Below, one piece after another: positions 24,976 through 34,667 of a DNA stretch of 64,000 nucleotides. The notes below the pieces were generated by a model. That model was not told where the DNA came from. It did not search any database and saw only the letters and a program-made list of their open reading frames with translations. The DNA lies in assembly GCF_907164915.1 (NCBI RefSeq), contig NC_061862.1, forward strand, positions 37,581,758 through 37,645,757, in the 5' to 3' direction. The translations under genes were made by a program, and so were the position numbers. This stretch comes from Impatiens glandulifera (taxonomy: Eukaryota > Streptophyta > Magnoliopsida > Ericales > Balsaminaceae). Positions within the stretch are counted from its first letter, which is position 1. Each line of letters starts with the position of its first letter.

Positions 24976-25487
24976 ATAAATTGATAATTCTATAGAAATT
25001 GATAATACACCAAAATATTGAAAATGGAGATGAATAAAAACAAATATATAAGTTGAAAATGGAGCTTTTTTTAGCCCCATAGGCTCGGCCCACTAATAAC
25101 CCATGGAACGGCCGACCCACAGCTCGGCCGGGCCCGGCCCACAGCCCGGCACATTAGTAAATATAAAGACAAAAAAATGATAATAAAAAACAGTAACATT
25201 TATAGGAAAAGAAAAAAAAACGGTAAAAAAAAATGGTCACATTTCTATAGACTCGAAGATTAATAAACAATATCAAGGTTGAATGCGAGAAACTGAAGGC
25301 ACATCTGATACCAAATGAGACAACTGATTATAGAACATTTCAGATTTAATCTAAGGTAAGTTAGAACTACGTGAGGGTCTGATTTTTACAAATTTGAGGT
25401 ATGCAAATTTGTAAGATACGTAGGTAACTCTAAAGGGTGCGACCCCATATTTTTTTAAATTATTTTTTTAGAAGGTTAACAATGTTG
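24976..25487. other. Intergenic DNA, no gene seen
   Basis: AT-rich sequence with a short GC-rich patch at 25083-25150 built of CGGCC/GGCCCGGCCC words. No domain, splice structure or promoter that I can support. Confidence 0.5.
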
Positions 25488-25745
25488 TTATACGGTCCGG
25501 TCCAGCCCGTTGGCACGGCACGACACAGAACGACTCGACACGGGAAGCACAGCACGGTGCGACACGGTACGGCACGGCTCGACACGACATGGGTCAACAG
25601 GCTGGGCTGGGCCGAAATATTTTACTTTTAGGAACGGCACGAGCACGACACGATTAACATGAGGCACGACACGGCACGACACATATCACTATTTGGCACG
25701 ACAGGCTGGGCCGGGCCGGGCCGGTCCGATGCTGACCTCTAGTTT
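25488..25745 (+). repeat. GC-rich CGGCACGACA repeat (MITE-like)
   Basis: The region is made of imperfect CACGACACGG/GGCACGGC words. Its ends are roughly inverted: GGTCCGGTCCAGCCCGTTGG on the left, and a complementary stretch of GGCTGGGCCGGGCC words on the right ending CTGACCTCTAG. This resembles GC-rich hAT-type non-autonomous repeats common in plants. Overlapping reading frames on both strands are by-products of the repeat and not genes. Confidence 0.45.
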
Positions 25746-26076
25746 CACGAAACAACTCTTAGTTATTTAGATCATCAATCACGAGCATTATGAGCTGAAC
25801 CATAACATGTTCAAAGTAAAATGTGAGATAGCACCCTTTGATGAAATGGCTTAGCCATAAAGGGCATGATCAACCACAAATCATATGTCTCACATTCTTT
25901 CAAGTGGAACGATATAAAGACGATGACAATCTCGACAAAAAAATGTGACATTTATTGTTAAGTTTCATCAAAAGACGTGCTAAAGAAATCGAATAAGGCG
26001 AAAGACCAAATGACGAGGAAAGAAGTAGCTCAAAGAGGACTTGGTTTTATTTTTCCATCAATTATTTTCATTCTAT
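25746..26076. other. Host flank left of the young SIRE-like element
   Basis: No gene seen. It is continuous with 38810 onward if the element is removed at its AGTTT target duplication. Confidence 0.5.
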
Positions 26077-26081
26077 AGTTT

Positions 26082-27331
26082 TGTTAGATAAATTCAGACC
26101 GGTTCAAATAAACCTAACTTAAATAAACCTTCCATGCAGGAACAAGGAACCGGACCGGATGAACAAGAGAACCAACTGAAGAAACCGAACCGGTCAAGCT
26201 ACCAAACCGATCAAGAGTATTCGGAACGTGACCGCACAAAGGAAGGATCGGCCAAAGCTCAAAACCGGAACCATCAAACAGCCGATTATCCACAAGACAA
26301 GAATAACCGGAAGAAGTCCGGTTACTTCACTACCAAAAGACATTCGGCCAAGTCAAGCGGCCGACCAGTACAAGAAGACAATTTGGGTATCTGTTGAGAA
26401 TGATACCAAAGAAACAGACTGAATACTTCCATATCCATGCAAGTCTGAGGAAAGATTGTAGGCTGCAGAAAACAGTACTACCGGATCCTTCTACTTCGGG
26501 ATAAGCCAGAAAGGAAATCTTCAAAGTACAGACAACTGTCCAAACAGACAGTGCCTACATAGTGTAAAAGACAAACCCGGCAGGTTTGCCTTACAGACCG
26601 GCAGGTCTGAGACAGGATACCAGGTCTGAGACACTGAATCACTGCACCTCTGATCAGCCAATCAGATTCAAGGCAGTGAAATATGACCGTTGGCATATTT
26701 CACCTATAAAAGGAGGTAGTTGCAGAAGAGTAAATGCGGGACATACATTGGGATAACGAGAGCTAAGAGCATTTACTACAAGTGATAACAGTGTGCTATT
26801 CTAGAAAGCCTAAGTGTTGAAAGTTAAAGTGTGTTCTACAATTTCGGTGTAAATTGTAAGAGTGTTATCGAGCAGAAAATAAGTCTCGATCGGCTTGTAC
26901 TTGTATTCCTTAGTGAATATCCTTCTCGCGGTTTCGAGAGGAAGGGGTGACGTAGGAGTTTTATCTCCGAACATCCATAAACTCTTTTGTGTTATTTACT
27001 TTCTGCTGGCTTCATTATATAACCGACTAACTTAACCATACCGCTCCAAACCGACTTTATACTAGCCATACCAAATATCCAGATTACCGAAACCGACCCA
27101 CCATCTCCAAATCTTCATCATCCGAAACCGACCGTGCCTATCATACAAGTGTACCGCTTCAACCTGAAAGCAAACCTCTTCCGCGCTTGAACCTAGTTCA
27201 AGGGTTTGTGACAGGTTGTGTAGTATTGAAACCCCGGTGTTAATCTCTAACCGGATTAACCACCACCCTACGAGTGAGAACCGCTAACCGGTCCAACCCC
27301 CGGTCCACCAGCGGCGACCTAGATCCTAACA
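26082..27331 (+). mobile_element. 5' LTR of the young SIRE-like element
   Basis: TGTTAGATAAATTCAGACC ... CCTAGATCCTAACA. A TATA box (CTATAAAAGG, about 26703-26712) probably drives the genomic transcript. The left third is packed with AACCGG/CCGGTT words. An 87-codon open frame inside it is a by-product. Confidence 0.93.
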
Positions 27332-27333
27332 AT

Positions 27334-27345
27334 TGGTATCAGAGC
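27334..27345 (+). other. Primer-binding site (initiator tRNA-Met)
   Basis: TGGTATCAGAGC lies two bases after the LTR. It is the classic plant primer site complementary to the 3' end of initiator tRNA-Met. Confidence 0.9.
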
Positions 27346-27370
27346 AGTTAGTTTCAATACTCAAGCAAAC

Positions 27371-30300
27371 ATGTATCAGGATAGGCCTCCAATGCTAGAA
27401 GGTGATGACTTTGCCAACTGGAAGGCACGCATGCACCTGCACCTAGTCACCTTGGATGATGAAATGGAATCCATTCTAACCGAAGGACCGATATTCATTG
27501 ATAAAGATAGAAAAGAATGGACGGCTGAAGATAGGAGAAGGAACAATCTGGACAATCATGCAAGAAACCGGATCTCCAACAGCGTAGACAGAAACACATA
27601 CTGCAAGATCAGAGATTGCAAAACTGCGAAGGAGACATGGAACACGGTCATCCAGATCTTTGAAGGAAATGAAAGAACAAGGGAGAACAAAATAATGATG
27701 GCCACACAGAAGTTCGAAAGTATCAAAATGAAACCAGGAGAAACTATGAAGGAATACAGTGACCGGTTAATTGGTGTGTTAGATGAACTAGCAACTCTGG
27801 GCAACAAGTATGACAACAAAGAGGTAGTTATGAAGGCTTTGAGATCTCTTCCAAGTGCCTGGGATATAAAGACAATGGTAATGAGGGAATCAAAGAGCCT
27901 ACGTAAGATGAAACTATACGATGTATTCGAAGATCTAAAGGCATACGAATTCGAAATGAAATCTAGAACCGAAGAGGAAGTCTCGGCCTCAACATCAACC
28001 AGAGCACTAATCACATCTACAGAACCGGTTGTACCTGCTCCTGTACCCACGCCTGCACCGATACCGGTTCCTGCACCCGCACCTATCAGAACAGCCGAAC
28101 AGTTTACTGAGGACGCCATGGCCATGCTCGCACAAAAGTTTGGGAGGTTCATGAAAAGGAGCCAACCGACAAACAACTACTATGGTGACAAATCCAATAT
28201 AAGATGCTACAACTGTAACTGTTTGGGACACTTTAAGTGGGAATGCAGGAAACCAAGAAGGGATACCCAGAAACAGGACTATCAAAATGACAGAAACAAT
28301 TATCAACAAACCGGTGAAGGAAGTGAGGTACCGAAAGCACTGATAGCCGACGATGGTGGAAGTTTGTGGGCTCGCAGTGACAGCGATGATGAGCTCATGT
28401 GCCTCATGGCAAATGAGGAACAGGATCCAAAGAAACGGCTAGGAAACTCCGAATGGTTCTTGGACAGCGGTTGCTCCAGGCACATGACCGGAAATAGCAA
28501 TTTGCTAATCGACATCAGATCAGTAACCGGTGCTCTAATTACCTTCGGTGACAACTCAAAGGGTAAAACTGTGGGCAAGGGTAAGATTGTCCATGGTAAT
28601 CTAACTATTGATAATGTACTTCTAGTTGAAAACCTACGTTTCAATCTACTTAGTATTAGTCAGATGTGTGATGCTGGATACACGGTAGAATTCCTTAAAC
28701 ATGCATGTTTAGTTAAGAACTCTCAAGGCATCGTCCTACTAACCGGAAATAGGATAGGTAACATTTACAAGGTAGACTGGAAAGCAAGAGTAGAATATCC
28801 TATATGCATGATAGCTAAGACTGATCAAACCTGGCTATGGCACAGGAGACTAAATCATCTAAACATGAAAACCTTAAACTACATTCGCGGTAAAAAGCTA
28901 GCTGAAGGTATTCCTGATATAGTATTTAACTAGGATAAGGTCTGTTCAGCATGCCAAATGGGTAAACAAACTAGGTCATCTTTTAAGAGTAAAGGAAATA
29001 TTCAATCTAGCCGGTGCCTAGATCTTCTTCACATGGATTTATTTGGACCGATTCAGGTCATTAGCCTAGGAGGTATGCTCTACACCATGGTAGTTATTGA
29101 CGATTATTCTAGATATACATGGGTAATATTTCTACCATCTAAACGTGAAACTGTATCAAACATGATCACACTTCTTAAACGGTTGCAAAATGAAAAATCA
29201 ACTCGTATCAATAGAATTCGAAGTGATCGAGGTACCGAATTTACTAATAGTACATTAACTGCATATCTTGATGAATCCGGCATTAGACACGAGTTGTCTA
29301 GTGCTAGGACTCCTCAACAAAATGGCCTGGCCGAGAGAAGAAACCGGACTCTCAAGGAAGCCGCACGGTCCATGATAGCCGACTCCGGCATTGCTCAGAA
29401 ATTTTGGGCTGAGGCTATCAATACTGCATGCCATACACAAAACCGATCCTTGATAAACAGATTTCACAACAAAACACCGTATGAGGTTTATTTTAACAGA
29501 GTTCCTAAACTCAAGTATCTCAGGATTTTCGGTTGTAAATGTTATATTCATATAAATGGTAAAACCCAACTCACCGCTTTTGATGCAAAGACCGATACCG
29601 GCATCATGCTTGGATACTCGGCAGTAAGTAAAGCATATAGAGTATATAATAACAAAACTGCAACCATGGAGGAAACAATTCATGTTGTTTTCGATGAATC
29701 GGTTGAAAGCAATACTGCTTCATGCTTTGATCTACACAACAGACTAGAAAATAACGACATTCATTCTGATAGTGAAGATGAGACTCTGGTCTTCAGGCGG
29801 TTTGTCCATGACCTAATAGGTAATATTGATACCCAGCCGGATCAAACTGTTCTACAACAGGAAGCTGACACTTCGGTCCAATCCGAGGGAGTCGGTCGGT
29901 CTGACCATCTCGTTCAGCCTACCGACGTGTCTAGCCTTGGTCAAGTTACCGGTAATTTGGTAGACACTCCCGAACTGAATCTCAGAAGAAATAGTAAACA
30001 TCCTCCTGAGCAAATTATAGGTGACCCTTCAGAACCTGTTCGAACTAGGAGTCAACTTCTGGAAGGATATTTTAACTCTACTTTCATATCCCAGATTGAA
30101 CCGAAAAGAATAGATGAAGCATTGTCAGATCCGGATTGGATCTTGGGAATGCAAGAAGAGCTAAACCAGTTCGAGAGTAGTAAAGTCTGGTACTTAGTTC
30201 CCAGACCGAAAGATCAATCGGTCATAGGAACAAGATGGGTATTCAGAAACAAACTCAATGAGGACGGTTTGGTCACGAGGAACAAAGCCAGATTAGTGGC

Positions 30301-31645
30301 TCAAGGTTACAAACAGGAAGAAGGCATTGACTTTGAAGAGTCATTTGCTCCTGTAGCCAGGATTGAAGCCATTAGGATTTTTCTAGCTTTTGCGGCTTTC
30401 AAAAACTTTAAGGTTTTTCAAATGGATGTTAAAAGTGCATTTCTGAACGGTGATCTACGTGAAGAAGTGTACGTTGAACAACCACCCGGTTTCAAAAATG
30501 CTGCATTTCCAAACCATGTATACCGGCTGAACAAAGCTTTATACGGTCTAAAGCAAGCACCCAGAGCCTGGTATGATACGCTAACCGCATTTCTATTAGA
30601 GCATGATTTCACCATCGGTTCGGTGGATAAAACTTTGTTTAAGTTTGAAAAGAAGGAACATATCCTACTTGTTCAAATTTATGTAGATGATATTATTTTC
30701 GGTTCCACCGATCCAAAGCTTTGTGACAAGTTCTCAAAAATGATGACTGACAAATTTGAAATGAGTATGATGGGAGAATTAAGTTTCTTCCTAGGTCTTC
30801 AGGTTAAACAACTCAAGGAAGGAACATTCATCAGTCAACCTAAGTATACCAAGGAGCTTCTGAAGAAATTCGGGATGGACACCTACTCCTCGGCGGCTAC
30901 TCCAATGAGCTCATCCATTAAACTGGACAGAGATGATGAGGGCCAATCAGTAGACCAGATCGCATACCGGGGCATGATCGGCTCCCTACTGTACCTGACA
31001 GCGAGTAGACCGGACATCCTGTTTGCAGTTGGTGTGTGTGGGAGATTCCAAGCAAATCCAAAGCAATCCCATTACACAGCCGCAAAGAGGATACTGAAGT
31101 ATCTGAAAGGCACTCCTGATGTCGGTCTGTGGTACCCAAAAGACTCATCCTTTAATCTAACAAGCTACTCAGACGCAGATTATGCAGGATGCAAGATCGA
31201 CAGGAAAAGCACCAGTGGAACATGTCAGTTCCTAGGTGACCGACTGGTGTCATCGCACAGCAAGAAACAGACATCGGTGGCTACATCAACCGCGGAGGCT
31301 GAATACTTGGCGGCCGGAAGCTGCTGCTCTCAACTCCTCTGGATCCAACAGCAGCTGAAGGACTTCGGTATCATAGCCGAAGAGTCCCCGATTTTCTGTG
31401 ACAACACGAGTGCCATAGCGATCACCTACAATCCGGTTCTCCACTCCAGAACCAAGCACATCGACATAAGGCATCATTTCATCCGAGAGCATGTCACGCT
31501 GAAGCATATACGGCTGGAATACGTATCGACTGATCAACAAGTAGCCGATATCTTCACAAAGCCGCTGCAGGAAGCTAAGTTTTCTCAATTCAGGCTTACT
31601 CTCGGCTTAACCGACATTAGCCAAATCCTTCCAAAGGATGCTTAA
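27371..31645 (+). CDS. Gag-pol polyprotein of the SIRE-like element, one internal TAG
   Basis: One frame of 1425 codons from ATG 27371. Gag occupies about residues 1-300, ending in a perfect CCHC knuckle ([14 protein letters not shown], about 279-292) after a Pro/Ala repeat. Protease: [12 protein letters not shown] (about 365). The integrase zinc domain starts at WHRRLNH, but the frame has TAG at 28931-28933 (codon 521) before CSACQMGK, between the HH and CC halves. The integrase core carries D (MDLFGPI), D (RSDRGTEF) and E (LAERRN). RT has VKSAFLNG and YVDD (about residue 1103); RNase H has [18 protein letters not shown] and DNTSAIAI. The minus-strand relative has AAA at the TAG position, so this is probably nonsense from a Lys codon, unless it is read through. 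It follows the primer site by 25 bases. Confidence 0.93.
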
Positions 31646-32161
31646 AGGGAAACCGGTTCAGACAGACAAACCGGTAACTCTTCCTAAGCTGTCGAACTTC
31701 GAATCTTCGGGGTGTCCGTGGAAGAACCGCCCAGCTCATCAGATAGAGTAAACCGACCGGCTACTTGGTGCATGCACCAAATAACCGCATCGGGATGAAC
31801 AACTAATGCCTGACCGGTTCGGAAGCAGGCTACCCTAGATTATTTGAATTTTAAACAGAAGAGGAATAGTTATCAGAGGTTAAGGACATCTGCTCTGCAA
31901 CATTACCCTTTCCAAGTAAAACAGGTCGCGCCTAAAAAGACGTGAAGATCTTTTGATATCTTTCACAGTTCAGGCCTATGACCGACACCTAGAACTATAA
32001 ACCTGCCTATTTCATGCAAAGTTTCTTATCCTGCGGTTAATACATATCATCTCATTTAATGCCCGGATAATAGGTTAGCCCCAAAACCAGTATTTAAAGG
32101 AAGCACTCACTCACCAAAACACTCACAAAAACAAAACACCCTCTCTATCACTAAGGCAAAA
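31646..32161 (+). promoter_or_regulatory. Intergenic promoter region of accessory gene ORF2 (TATA 32091-32098)
   Basis: The 516-base gap after pol ends with TATTTAAAGG at 32091, about 70 bases before the ORF2 ATG, and a leader of ACTCAC/CTCTCT words typical of plant 5' UTRs. This suggests ORF2 is transcribed from its own promoter. Confidence 0.5.
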
Positions 32162-33034
32162 ATGTCTCAGTTCACAAACATTCTTCAGGTTGATTTTGAA
32201 TCGTGTTCCAACACCGATCATTACGACATCTATAAAATGATAAAATCCTTGGAGGATACCGGCCTCCAATACTTCCTTGATGATAAACTCACCATTTATC
32301 CTGGGTCTGTTCTGGAGTTTTTCCAAAATGCCAGAGTGTTCAGAGGTACACCACACTTTGACACCCACATTCAATCTAAAGTGGGGGGTATTCTCTTTGA
32401 CTTCACCGAGCAAGATTTCGCCCGGTGCTTCAGCTTGCCCAAACAAGGGCTAACAGATCTTAACCCCCCGGCCAACTTAAAGGCCGAGGTCTCACACAAC
32501 CTAGCCCGGTCGGATGAGCCGGTGGATGACCACGGCAGCAAGGCCAACTTGAGAGCTGAATATCAGCTACTCAACGACGTGTTAGGAAGGGGTATCTTAG
32601 GAAAAGATGTCACTAATACTTACTGCGTGGCGGCCTTCAACATGATGGCGGCCATTGTCACCGGTGCGCCGGTGAACTGGTCTAGGGTGCTGTTTGACGT
32701 CCTTATTTGGATAATCGGCACCCGGTCAGTGGCCCTCATCCCCCAAGTAAGCCGACTTCTTGAGGAGCTTGGCGTCCCGACCTGTCCCGGCGAAGGTCTA
32801 AACCATGCTCAGGTGCTCACAAGGGTAGGAACTGATTCATTCTATGAACAGTTTGAAAGAGAATGGAGGAGGAGAACTTCAACCTCCCTCAAGATTTCAA
32901 TTCCCGCGCCCGCTAAGTCACTCCTTCCTGCATCCGGTCGTTTTGCAGCATGTACCGGATGTATTCTTAACCAACTCAACTTTGATCATATCGGCTTCAT
33001 CCATGACTATCTCGGCTTTATTAGTGTTTCTTGA
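32162..33034 (+). CDS. Accessory protein ORF2 of the SIRE-like element (290 aa)
   Basis: ATG 32162 follows a TATA box and leader. Residues 1-235 form the shared accessory domain: LQVDFESC near the start, LEDTGLQYFL, EFFQNARVF, FSLPKQGLTDL, LLNDVLGRGILG, VNWSRVLFDVL and LLEELGVP. The tail includes a basic FEREWRRR and a short hydrophobic end. I see no signal peptide or clear membrane segment, so an envelope role is not supported. The domain resembles the 'putative plant transposon protein' domain and proteins labelled 'dystroglycan-like' in some Lamiales annotations; that is recollection, not a search. Its closest relative here is the C-terminal half of the minus-strand fusion (14700-16139). 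Function unknown. Confidence 0.8.
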   Translation: MSQFTNILQVDFESCSNTDHYDIYKMIKSLEDTGLQYFLDDKLTIYPGSVLEFFQNARVFRGTPHFDTHIQSKVGGILFDFTEQDFARCFSLPKQGLTDLNPPANLKAEVSHNLARSDEPVDDHGSKANLRAEYQLLNDVLGRGILGKDVTNTYCVAAFNMMAAIVTGAPVNWSRVLFDVLIWIIGTRSVALIPQVSRLLEELGVPTCPGEGLNHAQVLTRVGTDSFYEQFEREWRRRTSTSLKISIPAPAKSLLPASGRFAACTGCILNQLNFDHIGFIHDYLGFISVS

Positions 33035-33335
33035 TTTCATATGTTCCTCATCGTTCCTGTATGCCATTTTCGGTTTTGTCTCTATCATTTTCGGTTTCTA
33101 TCTAATCAATATCGGTTATATGTTGAGTGCACTTAATGAGATAATCCCAATTAATGAGATAACTCCAACCACCCGAACATTTAATATCCAACCGAACTGG
33201 TTACTTCTCAACTAACACTTACCTTGGGCTTTGCAATTTGCCCCTTCCCCATGCGCCTTGAAAAGGTAAAGATTCCTTTCCTTAATAAAACAAAACTGAC
33301 CATCAATGCTCAGATTTTCCCTCCAAAACCGATCC

Positions 33336-33344
33336 TATATAAGG
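33336..33344 (+). promoter_or_regulatory. TATA box of accessory gene ORF3
   Basis: TATATAAGG lies about 95 bases before the ATG at 33435, followed by a leader ending in a CTCTCTCTCT run. Confidence 0.55.
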
Positions 33345-33434
33345 AGCATTCCTCTCCTCATTTTATCACATCCGAAAGCACACAATCACATTTGACACTC
33401 TTGAATCCCGTTTCTCTCTCTCTATACCGAAACC

Positions 33435-34139
33435 ATGCCGAGCAGAACTCTGGGAAACTTTCTATGCATCGATTTCGAATCTTGCACGGACAAAAGGGAT
33501 TGCACTACTAAGGAGAAATTCATGTATGACTCCCTTGCTGAAACCGGTCTTCAACCGTTTCTTGAAGAAGCCGGTCCCATTCTTATAGATGATGTCAAGG
33601 CCTTCTTTCGAAGTGCCTGCATCAGGGAGAAGTACATCGTCTCTACTGTCAGAGACCACACGTTCTGGATCGACGAGGATGAATTTGCCTCACTATTCGG
33701 TCTACCCACTAAGGGTTTCTCTGACTTTCCGGCTATTTAGGATCTTGCGGGATTTGAAACCGTGCAATATCTGTCGGCCACTTTCTCTCCGGTAGAAAAC
33801 TTTGGGCCAAAAACCCGACTTGCTAGTCACGGTCAGCTACTGCTAGAAATCGTGACCCGGTCAATTCTGTGTCAGTCACCTAATCAACGGTATTCCAAGA
33901 ATACCTACAACATCATGACCAACATTCTCTGCAAATCGGCCATCAACTGGTCATCGGTCATATGGGAAAACTTGAAGAATATGGTGCTGACCAAGAAAGG
34001 TCTCGGGTATGAACCGCATATCAGCAAGTTGATTCTTGGGTACCGACCAGAGTTCGGACCGGGCACACCGGCTTCCTCTTCAAACGTCCTCAACAGTAAT
34101 TCGGCAAGAGAACGACTCTGGCGAATGTCTTTTGAATAG
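33435..34139 (+). CDS. Accessory protein ORF3 of the SIRE-like element, one internal TAG
   Basis: A 235-codon frame from ATG 33435 (MPSRTLGNFLCIDFESC) to TAG at 34137-34139. It has the same domain as ORF2 and ORF4: LAETGLQPFLEEAGP, AFFRSACI, FGLPTKGFSDFP, LLLEIVTRSILC, INWSSVIWENL, ending with a short Ser/Asn tail. A single in-frame TAG at 33738-33740 (followed by GAT) splits it after FSDFPAI; the frame continues unshifted. The minus-strand homologue (13540-14228) has a sense codon there, in the stretch SWVGSA. It is a compact, domain-only version of the family. Function unknown. Confidence 0.78.
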
Positions 34140-34667
34140 GCTGTATTTTAAATTGTTTCTGTATGCCTATCATCGGTTTCCTTTCTCTGCTATCTCTTGA
34201 ATTTTAATATCTTTTCCGTTTAAATGACCGTGTACTCTCAATTCCTCGAACATTTATCTAAGTAACCGGTTCACATCTTCCACCTACAATCTGGTTCCTT
34301 TTCCGGTCACATGAAATCTGACTAATTTGTTAAACATTCTAAACAATCAATTGAACTTAGAAACCGCTCAATCATTCGGCCTCAGAGAAAAGAATGTGTC
34401 ATCCATGACATAGGCAAAAGGTTTTGGAGGGAAATCTCCCGCCCAAAATTGCCGCCCCCAGTTTAAGCTTTACCGCCCATAGTTTAGCGATCTTTCATCT
34501 TGGAGGGAAAATTCCCGCCCATTCATGATGGGATGGTTGGGCTTCCAAACCGCGTCTATAAAAGGGACTTCGGTCATTTTCTTTCATTCTCACGCGAATT
34601 CACTTTATCTCTCTAAGTTTTCTAAACTCTTTGAAGCGGTTCTCTCTCATTCTCAAACTCTTTTAAC
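34140..34667 (+). promoter_or_regulatory. Intergenic promoter region of accessory gene ORF4 (TATA 34557-34564)
   Basis: No gene in this gap. TATAAAAG at 34557 lies about 105 bases before the ORF4 ATG. Just upstream, two GGAGGGAAA(T/A)TCCCGCCC words (34428-34443 and 34503-34520) are a possible proximal promoter element. Confidence 0.5.

Noticed and set aside
25437..25682. Overlapping Arg/Ser/Thr-rich frames on both strands
   Set aside because: Produced by the CACGACACGG repeat; not gene-like.
26134..26397. 87-codon frame in the LTR (repeated at 37607)
   Set aside because: Non-coding LTR sequence present identically in both LTRs; low-complexity composition driven by AACCGG words.
27556..28176. 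Minus-strand 206-codon reading frame
   Set aside because: Antisense shadow of gag; its Gly-rich repeats mirror the Pro/Ala repeat of gag.
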